A DNA stretch of 64,000 nucleotides from Dama dama. Taxonomy: Eukaryota; Chordata; Mammalia; Artiodactyla; Cervidae. The stretch covers positions 94,234,501 to 94,298,500 of the forward strand of contig NC_083692.1 of assembly GCF_033118175.1 (NCBI RefSeq). The letters run 5' to 3'. Each line of letters begins with the position of its first letter. Position 1 is the first letter of the stretch. Under the pieces are notes generated by a model. That model saw nothing but the letters and a program-made list of their open reading frames with translations, was not told where the DNA came from and did not search any database. Positions 20,301 through 46,600 of this stretch are shown here, one piece after another. Both the position numbers and the translations under genes were made by a program.

Positions 20301-22485
20301 TATATGTAGTAGGTTACAATTCTAAATGAGATTTTTCAGTTACAGACCCTGGTTCAGAAGTTTGGTGTTTGTGATTTTTTTTTTTCCAGTTGCTGAAAAA
20401 TGGAGCCATATGCAAGTGGTCATTTCTAAAATAAAAATAGTGCCATTCATACACACATAAAACTTAGCTATGTGCACTTAACCATAAATAAATCATTACT
20501 CATTTATTTAAATAATACAACCAGCTCCACTTGTTATACTCAAGAAATTTACACCCTCAAACCACCATGAGATGAGAATTGTGCATTTGCAATTCACCTG
20601 GTGATTGATTTCCTCCATACTGAAAGACACTGAGCATAATTCTTTCCTGGTGTTCAAAGAGACATACCATCCAAACATTATGACCACGGATACAACCAAC
20701 TACATAATCTGGGTTGCCAGAGAGAAAATCTGGCTGTTGTGTTGCTTTATTGACAAATAGTATTGTCTTCGTGGCACGTTTTTCAAGAGCAATTCTAACT
20801 TTTTTCGGTTTTTGCCTTAGGCTTGACTTCTGAATATAACCTGGACATGTGGTATAGTCTAGCTAGCCATTTCCAATTGTTTTTATATCATCACCCAGAT
20901 TTTCTTGTCATTGTTTTGATCTACACCACAGGACTCTCAGATTATTAGCATTTGCATTGTCTTCCCATAAAAATTTTATGAACCTTATATGTCTGTACAT
21001 GGAATAGCCTTAAACAATATCATACACTATTTTGTGTGGCCTGCTTGTTCTCCTCCAGTGAATTCTATGAGTTTAGTGCTAGAGCAAATCTTCAAGATGT
21101 TTTAAAGTACCAAGATTCCCAACCAAGGTTTTATTGCCCAGACTTTAGGATTGTTGAGATGCCAAGTGAGGATGTCTAGAACAAAGACATTTGAAATTAC
21201 TCACGATTCCCAACCAAGATTTTATCGCCCAAACTGTATGATCATTGAGGTGCCAAATGATGTCTCCATCACGTGTGCCACACATCTTGCCCTCATTTTA
21301 TCCAACTTCTCCCCTTACAACCCACTGGGTGGCAGCGGGTGGTGGTGATGGGAGGTGATGGTAGCACTCGTAAAGATGAGAAAGTGGGCCAGGGTTCCAG
21401 GCCCACTGAGTAACTCAAGTCTTCTCTCCATTAGACTCTCTCTATTTTTTAGTGTCTTATGTGCTAATATTTAGTATCTATCATACAGTGTTTGACAGAA
21501 GAGCCGACAGGCTTGAAGACTAGAACTTTGGAGTAAAGGTCTTAAAGTAAAGGTCTTCAGTGTCGGCTTTACAAAGCTACAATATCTGTGTTACAAAACC
21601 CCGCTAGATATATAAATTTTGTCTTAAAAGTTTAAATTTGACCATCATTTAGCACCTCAACTTCCTTCCTGTCTTCTACTTTGGAAGGGTGAAACATCAC
21701 CACAAACAAGCCCAAGGAGAATATTTTAATCTTGGATTTTTCAACCCAACGACGAGATCCAACACAGCTGTCACTTTCGTGGACAGCCTACTGCAAAATG
21801 ACCACTGAGGTAGTGACTAAAACATGCTTTGGATCCACACTTGGTCAGTTGACTGTGATTCTTTAATGTCTCTACTCCTTGTGATAGGGAGACCTAAGTG
21901 GTACTTGGGCCTGGCAGCAGGGAATCCTTGTATGGTAGCTAAATCAAGATGTAATCAACATCCAACCATTTCAGCAATGTGGATATATAGCACTAATCAT
22001 ACAGCCCTGAAAAACAAGTTGCAGAGTATTTATTGAGCACCTACTACATATGCAGTGTTCTAGGATTGGGAATATATACAAACCACATGTAGCCTTCATT
22101 GTGTTTGTCATAACCAAGCTTTTTAGAAATGTATCTACACTAAAAGGAAATAGGCTTTGCAATCAAGAGCATTTTAATAAAGTGCATTAACGGTAGACTT
22201 CCCCACATTTGAGGTGTGTGAAAATCTTTGATTCTCGGTTTTCAGTTGTGTCCTCAAAAGGTAAATAGGGCCTGGATTGTTGCTGTGTTTCAACAAGTTC
22301 TTCCATGCGTGGCAGTAGCAGGAAATTAGTAAGTCAGCTGTTCTACTTTGCCAATTATTTGAATTTAAAACTATAATTTGTGGTTTGTGATTTTGTCTTT
22401 TCATTCCTAACATCAAGTAGAGTTTTCTGTTCCTTCCAAGTGAATTTCTCCCCATGTTTCTGGATACCATGTTTTCAACATACTG
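20301..22485. other. Intergenic stretch without recognised genes
   Basis: A/T-rich sequence. It holds an imperfect direct repeat of about 62 bp (21114-21177 and 21205-21265) and a short L2-like piece near 22030-22080. No coding frame here looks real. Confidence 0.55.
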
Positions 22486-22702
22486 AAAGGGAATGAAATT
22501 TAGAGGCCAGAAGACCAGGGTTTTTCTTGGTCTCTCGCTTGGAATGACTTGATCTTGCCAAGTCATTTCAATGTCTCTACATCTATTTTTCTCTTCTATA
22601 AAATAATGTGAAATCACCTACACTGCAGAGTTGTTTGGAGAAGAGTGAGATAATGTATGAACAATGCTTTGGACTCTATAGCACTGTGCAAATGTAAGGA
22701 AC
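22486..22702 (+). repeat. MIR SINE remnant
   Basis: The order CTCTTCTATAAAATAATG, then GAGTGAGATAATGTATGA, then TAGCACTGTGCAAATG follows the MIR consensus. It is diverged, as expected for this ancient family. Confidence 0.7.
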
Positions 22703-23265
22703 AATTTGGTCAACCACAGATACGGGCCCACAAACTGTCTTTTGAGTGCTGAAGGTATGAGGCTGAGTAAGACACATCACGACAAACAACACACATTTCG
22801 GGGCTGTGAGTCAAACGGTAAGTCACTCGGTTTATCTGGGCTTTAGCCTACAGGATATGTCTGGTAAGGGAGGAAACTAGAGAGAGGCAGAGGCAGTTCA
22901 TGGAAAACTTTGCTCTGTGAAGTAGTTTGATCTCTTTCCCAGCAGAGGGGCAGAGCCTTCTTGAGCATTATTGTTTTACATATCTAAGAAAAATCAGTGG
23001 GACTTGGTTCCTGATTTGGATATAGAATAAGTCAAGCATTATTGATGTTTTTACTTGTATATAATTCTCATGCTAATATCAGAAATAGTGACAGTTATGT
23101 CAGAAATATGGAAGTGATGGTGCCTCAGCTGCCCAGCAGTCTCTGCCGTGATTGTAAATGAATGGGGAAGCATTCAGAGCTGGAGAATCGGAGTAGCGGT
23201 AAGAGTCTCCTACAGTGGTCTCTTTTCTGCTGATCAAGTATTCCATTCATACCTAATGCCTTGAA
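22703..23265. other. Intergenic stretch
   Basis: Unique sequence between the MIR and the next SINE. I see no recognisable feature. Confidence 0.5.
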
Positions 23266-23267
23266 TG

Positions 23268-23482
23268 TGCATGCTAAGTCACTTCAGTCGTGTCCGACTC
23301 TTTGCGACCCTGTGGACTGTAGCCACAGGGCTCCTCTGTCCATGGGATTCTCCAGGCAAGAATACTGTTGAGTGGGTTGCCATGCCCTCCTCCAGGGGAT
23401 CTTCCCGACCCAGGGTCGAACCCAGGTCTCCTGCGTCTCCTGCATTGCAGGTGGGTTCTTTACCACTAGTGCCACCTAGGAA
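23268..23482 (-). mobile_element. Bov-tA SINE
   Basis: Reverse complement of Bov-tA, from CTAAGTCACTTCAGTCGTG to the tRNA head near 23480. Confidence 0.9.
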
Positions 23483-23727
23483 ACAGTGCCTATCTAAAGC
23501 TAAGTGTTTCAACAGTACCTGTATCTCTAGGACTTGAGTCCACATTCCTGGACTTAACTCTGGTAGTTGGATTATGTAACTACTATGACATTGCTGTTGT
23601 ATTGTTCTAGCAACTCTACTAATAAGCTAGACTAGCTTATCAGCCCAACTGACTCATATATATACATGAGGAGAGAGTAAATAAAAGCATTTTCTGGAAT
23701 ATATAGGCCTTGAACAGTGAAAAAAAA

Positions 23728-23936
23728 GTGAAAGTGTTAGTCGCTCAATCGTGTCCAACTCTTTGTGACCCATGGGGTATAGCCAGTCAGGCTCCTCTGT
23801 CCACAGAATTCTCCAGGCAGGAATACTGGAGTAGTTTGCCATTCCCTTCTCCAGGGGATCTTCCTGACCCAGGGACCGAATCAGGTCTTGTGCATTGTAG
23901 GCAGATTCTTTACCATCTGATCCATCAGGGAAGCCC
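23728..23936 (-). mobile_element. Bov-tA SINE
   Basis: Reverse complement of Bov-tA, starting AAGTGAAAGTGTTAGTCGC and ending CAGGGAAGCCC. It directly abuts a BovB 3' fragment in the opposite orientation. Confidence 0.9.
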
Positions 23937-23959
23937 AGATAAGGCCTTAGAAGCCAGCA

Positions 23960-24402
23960 AATCCAAGCTTTTTCCAGTAGTCATGTATGGATGTGAGAGT
24001 TGGACTATAAAGAAGGCTGAGTGCCGAAGAATTGATGCTTTCAAACTGGTGCTGGAGAAGACAATCTTGAGAGTCCTTTAGACAACAAGGAGATCAAGCC
24101 AGTCAACCCTAAAGGAAATCAACCCTGAATATTCATTGGAAGGACTGATGCTGAAGCTGAAGCTCCAATACTTTGGCCAGCTGATGCAAAGAGCCAGCTC
24201 ACTGGAAAAGATCCTGATGCAGTGAAAGATTGAGGGCAGGAGAAGGGGACAACAGAGGATGAGATGGTTGGCATCACCATCTCAATGGACATGAGTTTGG
24301 GCAAACTCCAGGAGATGAAGGACAGGGAAGGCTGGCATGCAGATGGGAAGTCTATGGGGTTGCAGAGTTGGCAGTGTTGACTTAGTGACTGAACAACAAA
24401 GC
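23960..24402 (+). mobile_element. BovB 3' fragment (ART2-like)
   Basis: The plus strand carries the last part of BovB: the C-terminal coding remnant with GTCATGTATGGATGTGAGAG, then CAATGGACATGAGTTTGGGC, ending GACTGAACAACAA. Stops interrupt the frame. Confidence 0.88.
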
Positions 24403-24404
24403 TG

Positions 24405-24490
24405 AGGCAAACACGAAGCCAAGGAACCAAGGGTTCACAGCTAGTTAGTGGCAGAGCCACGGGTGGAATTGCCAGCCCCCTCAACACTGC
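24405..24490 (-). repeat. MIR SINE remnant
   Basis: CACAGCTAGTTAGTGGCAGAG is the reverse complement of a typical MIR segment. The copy is short. Confidence 0.6.
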
Positions 24491-25352
24491 TGTCCTCTTC
24501 CTACTGAAGCTTGTATTTTCCCCTTTGGAATAAGTCCTAATTACAACAGTTTATTGTGTCAGTCATTGGACAATAATAGAGGACCTTAAAACTTAAGGTA
24601 CTGTACTAAGTTAGAGGGAAAGATATGGTTCCTGTCTTCAAGAGACCTTGGTATGGGGGGAAATGTGGGCAAGATTTACCACTGAAATATGGAAAACAAA
24701 AAATCTCAACTTTTATTTGCACATATTTTTATCATTTTAGTTTTGTTTTCTCTAATGGAGTAGAGTGCTCCAGTTTGTTCAAGGTTTGGATTCTACTGGC
24801 CTGGGTAGGCACTGTCCTGAAAGCGACTTAAAGATGGACCTTTCCTCAATAGCTTTTCCATTTAAAATTCTAATTATCCAGGCTGTACCAGCAATCAGCT
24901 TCAAGCTTTGGCTACTTACCAAGGGTTGTGCAGTATTGGTGAGAGAATCCAGATTTGCTGACGGAGCCATGGCCAGAGGTGAGTGGGCTGCTCATACAGA
25001 CCAGACTTGACTTTCCTACTAAGAGCAGTCAAGGTTTCAGAATGAGGTAGGTTGTTCACAGGTCATACCCTAGATCAGAAGAGCCTAAGGCTACAGCCCC
25101 TGTCCCCGTGGTGAAATGGGCGGGGAGGTGGGGCACCGGTGTTGATCTCCTTTGTGACCCCCCCCCCCCCCCAGGCTAGGAGACAGCTGGGGAGAATGGT
25201 CCTGCCATCGCGCATCATTTAGGGCTAACAGTCCTCCGGATTTGCTTTACAGTGCCCGTTTCTCACATACAATCCCAGCTGATTTTACAGTGGTGACTGA
25301 GACAGACTTGCTCCCTTCCCTGTCCCTCCTCCCACCTCATCCACTAAGCCCT
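24491..25352. other. Intergenic stretch with poly-C run
   Basis: No gene is seen. A run of 15 C lies at 25158-25172. Confidence 0.55.
25158..25172. repeat. Poly-C run (15)
   Basis: An uninterrupted run of C, uncommon in mammalian DNA. Confidence 0.9.
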
Positions 25353-25359
25353 GTTTTCC

Positions 25360-25574
25360 GTTTCAAGTGAAGTGAAAGTCGCTCAGTCCTGTCCGACTCT
25401 TTGCGACCCCATGGACTATACAATCCATGGAATTCTCCAGGCCAGAATACTGGCGTGGGGAGCCTTTCCCTTCTCCAGGGTACCTTCCCAACCCAGGGAT
25501 TGAACCCAGGTCTCGCGCACTGCAGGCAGATTCTTTACCAACGTGAGCTATCAGGGAAGCCCAGTTTCAAGTGA
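25360..25574 (-). mobile_element. Bov-tA SINE with target-site duplication
   Basis: A reverse Bov-tA occupies about 25371-25562. An 11-bp direct repeat GTTTCAAGTGA lies at 25360-25370 and 25564-25574. The low divergence points to a fairly young insertion. Confidence 0.9.
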
Positions 25575-27188
25575 CAGGAAAGCAAGGGAGGCAACACAGC
25601 TGGTGCCTGAAGCCTCCTCTTGGACGCCCGTCCTGATGCTTGCCCGCCAAGTGTCCGCGACAACACACACAGGTGCCTGTGTGCTTTATGTCCGCAGTTG
25701 GCACAGGGCCCTCCCACCCTTAGGCGCATGGCCCTCTGGCTTCAGAATTAACCAGTTGAATGGTTGGTGGGACGATCAGCTCCTTGCCTCTGAGTAATCT
25801 TACTCCAGACCCACCACACTTGGAAGTTCAAGTGCTAGGCAGTCGGAGCTAGAGTGCGGGAGGGGAAAGAGTGAGTGAGGAGTGCTATCTGTGCAAACCT
25901 CTTCAGAGGTGGACCTTTTTTCCCCCTTTGGCCTTCTACTGTCTTATTTGGCCCTTTGGGAGAGAGAGCAGAGACCAAGGGGAAGGAAAGTGAGGGGGGC
26001 TAAAAATGTCTCTTTCTGGGACAGTCATACCATCCTTTGAAAATGTGGAGAACTCGGGTGATTTGGGGGGGCAGGGAGGGATCACAGGTGGGAGACACAA
26101 ACCCAAATACCATACTAGTTTCTAGTTGGTTATATCTTCAAGATTAATCTTTTTTAACTGTCTTTAATATTAAGCAGCACTTGGCCTCTCCATGGGAGTC
26201 TGCTGACTGTGTGCTTCCGGATAGACACACGTTTCTCATGCAACATGTTCACAACCATCCCGTGCCCCTCAGACTGAAATCCAGGACTGTTAGAGCAGCA
26301 GCCGCACCAGTAGAAAGATCTGCCAGAGTCCTGGCCCCACGCCAGACCAGGGGTCGGTCAGCTTGGAGGCACCTACTGTGTAACCACCTGATCCCACCCC
26401 AACCCCAGCTGGAGGCGCGGGGCTTCCCCCGGCCTTAGAGAACAACCATCTGAAAGGGCCGCACAGCCTGAGGGCCCACACCTGTCTCAGCAGCTTCCCA
26501 ACTTGCTCAGGAGGAAAAGGACAAAAAGCATGTGTGTGTGTAATGAGGCAGGGCTCCACACACATCGTAATGAGAAGGGACTCTGCTGAAATAGAAACTA
26601 AATCACTTGCTATCTTCTTCTGGCTTACAGTATAGAAGTTTTCTATTATTTTTTTGCTAACTGGGCAAAATTCTTTCTTAGCAAACTCAAGTCATGTCCG
26701 AATAGAGAGGACAGCTTGAGAAACTTGGGTCTTAAGAATTCCTGTAAGTGAATTTACTGCTTTCACTTCAGTCTTCTGTACCCAGCGGATTTGTATTGAG
26801 GTTTTGCTGTTCTGTGGCCTCTCATTTTAGCTCAGACCCTTCAATGTGAGAGGTTCTCTTTGGATTTAATTCGCCAGCCTCTGAGATGACGAAAACCTGT
26901 GCTGCCCCGTGCATCCTCCTGCTCATCCATCAGCCAGGCAGTTAAGGAGATGAAATTCCTTCCCTGTCTCCTGCCCAGCCTGCTCCTCTCTCGAGGGGGC
27001 CAACTGGACAAGTGATCACCTGTCACCTTGGGAGAAAAATCCAAAATGATTTTCAAATATCTGGGCTTGGTTCTTAGGGGTTCATACACATCTGTGTAAC
27101 TGGCAGTTAGGTCAGAGATCGTGAGTGAACGGGATCAGCGTCTGAGGAGGCCTGCCTCAGCTGCGTAACACTGACTCAGCGGGGCAGC

Positions 27189-27231
<43 letters not shown>

Positions 27232-28004
27232 GTCAGAGATCGTGAGTGAACAGGATCAGCGTCTGAGGAGGCCCGCCTCAGCTGCGTTACGCTGACTCAG
27301 CGGGGCAGCTTGTGTGCGCTGCGATGGCTGTTTGGTTTCGGCTGTCCAGTCTTCATGGTTTCTCCCTCTCAGCTAACCGTCACACCCTTCATATCCAAAA
27401 GTAGTCCAGCTGAGAGGATAAATCTGAACAATTCAAAGTATAAGGAAGATAGGCTTAATGCACGTATTAAACTGTAATACGCTCCTGTAAAGTTGGAGAA
27501 GATTATGGAGAATGATGAATGGTCTTGGGACACCAATTCACATTAGAGGTACCACACTGACCAGAAGGCTTCTAAATCCCAGACAGGCCTATAGTTAATC
27601 CAAACAAAAAAATAGTTACTGCTTACACTTATCAGTATTAACTTCCTTTTCATAATTTACTGGAACTGGGGGGGAAAAAGTATAACAAAGTGTATACAAT
27701 TTAGTAATTGTACAAAACATCAGTTTAGCAAGATGATATGGGTTACAGTCACCAAAATGAGGACCCAAAATATTTTTCATTGCCACTTCCATAAAAAATT
27801 CAGATAAAGAAGTCACTGGCTGAAAAGTCACAACAGAAACAATTTAAACTTTTACGTACAACAGAAAATGTCAGTCTTCCCAACAATAAAGCAGACACCA
27901 CCAGTCCGGCTCCCCATGCTGCCATGGCATGACGGGAATGGTTCTCAAAGTCCATCTTCCGCATGAGCCTCCAGCTTTCCAAGACCAACACTTGAAGCAT
28001 TTGA
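25575..28004. other. Intergenic stretch downstream of HMGCR
   Basis: No gene is recognised. It holds a 78-bp duplicated unit around a (GT)n tract (27111-27309). The part nearest HMGCR (27,640-28,000) may belong to a longer HMGCR 3'UTR: the minus strand has an AGTAAA variant signal near 27656-27661, and mammalian HMGCR 3'UTRs are, as I recall, closer to 1.7 kb than 1.4 kb. Confidence 0.5.
27111..27309. repeat. 78-bp direct duplication flanking a (GT)n microsatellite
   Basis: Copies lie at 27111-27188 and 27232-27309, and I count four substitutions between them. The (GT)n tract at about 27189-27230 lies between. The unit is G+C-rich with several CpGs. Confidence 0.9.
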
Positions 28005-28025
28005 TGTAATACAAAATAAGGAATT

Positions 28026-28031
28026 CTTTAT
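28026..28031 (-). terminator. HMGCR: HMGCR poly(A) signal AATAAA (candidate)
   Basis: Minus-strand AATAAAG, followed within 40 bases by a T/G-rich tract with TGTTGG. It is the most distal perfect hexamer seen. Confidence 0.55.
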
Positions 28032-29410
28032 TATTTATACAAAAGTTATACATTAAAAAAAAAGATTCGACAACTCTGCTGACCCCCTGAGGAAGCTTTT
28101 GTAGGTCCATCAAAGAGCCCCATGTGAACCTTTCAGCCACCAACCTCCTGGCCACTCCCTCCAAGGCCATTCACGCGGTGCCTTCACTGGCTCTGAAAGA
28201 GGACTGTCCCCTTCATTAGGCTCAACAAGCAAGCCAGGGTTTCCTGGACAACATTAAAGAATACTGTCTGCTCTGGCCCAAGCTTAGAGTATTTTACCAG
28301 AATATCCGTTGATTTTTATTTATTTCTTGAACACTTTCAATAAACTCCTAGCACAAGAAACTTTATTACAACATATACAGATTTGGTACAGTTCTTTACA
28401 AAAAACTACCTAGATTTTTCAGCTAAATAAATTTGTGTCTCAAGAAATTTTTAAGTTGGCTTCAAGAAGTAGTAAATTTTCTTCCAAACCTGTCCTTTTC
28501 CACCCTCTGAGTTCTGAGAGAGGTCACAGACTTGTATGTCATTTATAAATAGTCACCTTTGTCTAAGCAATATTAAGAGCTCTTGTATCTTTAATAAAGA
28601 GCACAAAACTCTGCTTCTTAAAGCCTTATATACTGAAAGATGTTATAATCAATCTAGACAAACATTTATATTTAGACAAGAGTCCTCTCTGAACAAATAG
28701 CCTGCAGAAATAAATGCAGTAATTTGTTTTCTTGAAAGAGAACTGTTTAGCACTGCTTAGCACATTATTCTGTAATCTGGGAATAAGAGTAATTCTTCCT
28801 TTGAAGAAAGCAGGTCCCCTTCTGAAGAATTATGTTGGCTATCCCCCAAAATCAAAACAGACCAGCACCAAATGAAGTATTAGTTTACAAAAAATAAACT
28901 TAGCTCTTATTTCTTAAAGGTCTACAACCCGGACTTAATAAATTAACTATGAAATCAGGAGTTTTGTCAGCTACAATATAATTTAAAAATCCATTTTCAA
29001 CCCAGGGTTGGGGCTGGGCGGGTGTGGACAAGAGGAGGGTTCAATCTCACACTGTTCTCCATGAGTTCCATGAAGAGAAAACAGTTGTTGTTTTTTTTTT
29101 CCCAGCTGTATTCTCCTTCAGAAGTGTGCTGTAGATTACCATCTGTGATGCTATAAAGGCATAATATCCATGTTGAGATCTTGGCAGAGGACACAGCATG
29201 TAAAGCATGTAAACTGTTTTCAGATCTGAGAACTCTGTATGGAAAGAACAACCTCAATCATTCTGAAAGAGCCAAAAACCAAGCAGTCGTCTCACTGATC
29301 ATGTCTATTCATTCTCAACACGACACTGCATTGAGTTTTTTAATTCACAGATTTTATGTTAGTCCTTTAGAACCCAACGCCCGTTTTTTAGTTCTGAACG
29401 GTCAGGCTGT

Positions 29411-43608
<14,198 letters not shown>

Positions 43609-43631
43609 CGTAGCTACAGAATCCTTGGATC

Positions 43632-46600
43632 CTGGAAGGAGTACCAAGTATGAACACTTAATATACAGCTCACTGTATTTTCAGGAAAAGCTTTAAAACC
43701 CTGCTTTTGTATGCGGTGTCTTGTACCTTAAGGATAATACTATTTGACAGTGTTTCTCGTAATTCCGGGAAATAATTGCAAAATTCAAATGAGAGGACTC
43801 ATTACTCCTTTATTCACAATACTTAAATCCTCTATTATTCACTAGCAAACAGCTTAAAAGCAGCTATTTCTTACCACTTGTATGAATTTGAGCATTTAAG
43901 ATCAAACCAAATAAATATCTCAGCTCCTGATTATTATCTAAGCCAAGCAGGAGAGCAGTAAAGCAGAAAACGGAAGTGGGAAACAACCACGCACATTTAC
44001 TTTCTGATTACCCTGCCACAAAACGGGTGTGAGCACCCTCCTCACTCTCTACATTCTAGTTATGCAAAGGGTAAATACCGAACCATGTCCTCGTCAGTGT
44101 CCTCCTATCAATCACTATCTTAGTTTATAAAGCTCCTCGAGGGCAGGAGTCCACTAGACCTGTCCATTCCACACAACACGTGCCATACTGTCACTAGAAA
44201 ATGTTTAATAAACCTTCCTAATGCTGCTGTCACTAGAGGTCTTTCCCCAGACTTTAAGTTAATAAAAGTGCTGGACCAGTACAAGAATAGGGCTGGCTGG
44301 CCAAGGCAGACACATATGGCATTCAAAAATTTCCAACAGAACTTGGGTTATTTTGATCTACTGACTACCATAACTAAGCTTCTCCATGTTTGTTGACTAA
44401 ATAATAATAATTTTGATATTCTGATTTTTTTTAAATCTAATATAGTTATTGATCTCTAATATAGGAACTTGCGAGCCTTCTTACACTAAAATTAATGCTT
44501 ATGATATAGCATATTAACCGCCCATTAAAATCAATTAAAATTAAGATTAAATTTTAAGCCCACTGACTGACAATCAAGAATTCAAATGAATCTTTCATTT
44601 AGGGTAATTAAGCAAGCGATCTGTTTATGGAAGAAGAAAATTAAAAAAGCATCAAACTAAGGAAAATAAAGGATTAATCTATTTAAAGGATTAGGGAAAA
44701 GAAAATCAGAGACACTTAGGAACCAGAACAATTACCAAGTGTCACCTCTCACACCTCAGCCACACCAGACCATACAGATACCTGGTTTTCAAACTGCAGG
44801 TCATAATCCCTTCACTGCATCAATGAGATCATGAAAACAAGTTTCTGAGTCAGAAGAAACATTTTAAAATAAAAGAAAAAAATAGCTGTGGGTTAGACAT
44901 ATGGTATGGGTAGGTATTATTTCCTGAAACACTATGTTTCATGAAATTATAGATATGAGTGTATGTCCTGGCTTCTGACATAACATGTATTTCTTAATGT
45001 GGGTCTCAGTTTTAAAAGGCTGGCAGGCACTGAGATAGGTAAATGTGGCATGCATCTGCCTGTGTCTCTTCAGGATTTTTCAACCGTCCTCCCTGAGTTC
45101 TATTCCTCGTTTCATCCTCCAGTGCCTTGCACTCATATATCTTAAAAGCACTTGCTCAAGAAATACTTGCTACTTAGAAATAAATTCTTAAGCTACAGTA
45201 GCATGCATGTTATTGACACATCTTGAACCTGACCTAAAAAGATGACTTTTTTAAAGGGCCCTAGGGTATGGATATAATTCCCCCCTCTTCAAGGGCCCCA
45301 GTTGTCTGCATTCAGAGAATATATTAAGGAGGAGGAGGGGGTGGGGAAGAAAAGTTATATTTTCTATACTATCCTGGAAAATGAATAACAAAAATATCTT
45401 TTGTTAAATTAGCAAGGACTTGAAATACTGGAGAATGTGAATCGCATCTTAGGTTTGAACTCTACTTCATTTCAACTAAAAACTTCATGAGAGCCGAGAT
45501 TTTCATGCTGGCCTTCTATCACATAACTTCTTCATATTTAAAAACAAAGACCAAAACCCTGTAAACTAGTCTAATAGCATCAATGTTCCAGAAGACAAAT
45601 TAACTGAAAATACATTTCAAAACTAGGTCAAAATTTTTAATACTCCTTTCTCCCCAAGCCTTCTCAATTTAAGAGTATTCTCTTATCAAGTCAATATATT
45701 TTTCACTATCAGAAAGTGAACTCAGCAGAATTAAAATCCGAGCTGCTAGCAAGAAGGCACCCCAATTTGATCACAAATAGGTTGAACATTATTAAATATT
45801 ATTAGGAACATTATGTTTTCCCTCAAAAGCTTCATGGTAACACTGTCAATTCTGGGACATTTCTTTCCTAGGTGTAAAGTCATCTTTGCAACATTCAGGT
45901 AAAGATTGACACAGAATCCCATGAACCATTCCCAAACACAGAGAAGCTCGCCTATTTGGAAACACAAAATGAGTAACCAAATGTACAAAGGTGTGTCAAA
46001 AGTCACCATAATTGCACACACATCTCATTTCCCACTAGCAACCTCCCTATATCCCTGTGATTATGCAAAGCATTTAAATGGCATGGAATCCAATCCTCCA
46101 ACTTCATCAGCAGTTGCAAACGGCACTAGCAGGCAATAGGGATGCCTCATGCAAATTCAAAGTGTTTAGGCCATGCTGCAATAAAAATAAATTTTGGTTA
46201 AAAAAAAATCAAGTTAAAAAAAATAATAATAAAAAATTAAAAAATCAAGTTAGGCAATGTGTGCCTTGTCCATACAGACAGAAGTATGCTGCAAACATTT
46301 CATAGATTACTCAAAAGAATGTATAATTTAAATTAAATTGAATCCCCAAACTCTAATCCAATGTGCTACAAAAACCACCTACTGTGGCAAACTGCAGAAA
46401 AGGATGCTTTGGCCTCCTACCCTAATTCTTTCCTCCCACTCAGTGCTCTTCCTATGCTATATATTCCAGTATTTGGTTCTATACTATCCTACACTGTTCT
46501 TAAATTAATTACTGTGTATGTTTTGTCTCTTTGAGGGCGGGAACCATGTCTTGTACTGAGTCATTTTTAATTCCAAAAGGATTAGCATTCTGCTGCTCAA

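Noticed and set aside
22174..22617. 147-residue minus-strand open frame
   Set aside because: It overlaps a MIR remnant and shows no recognisable domain; length is within chance expectation for A/T-rich DNA this size.
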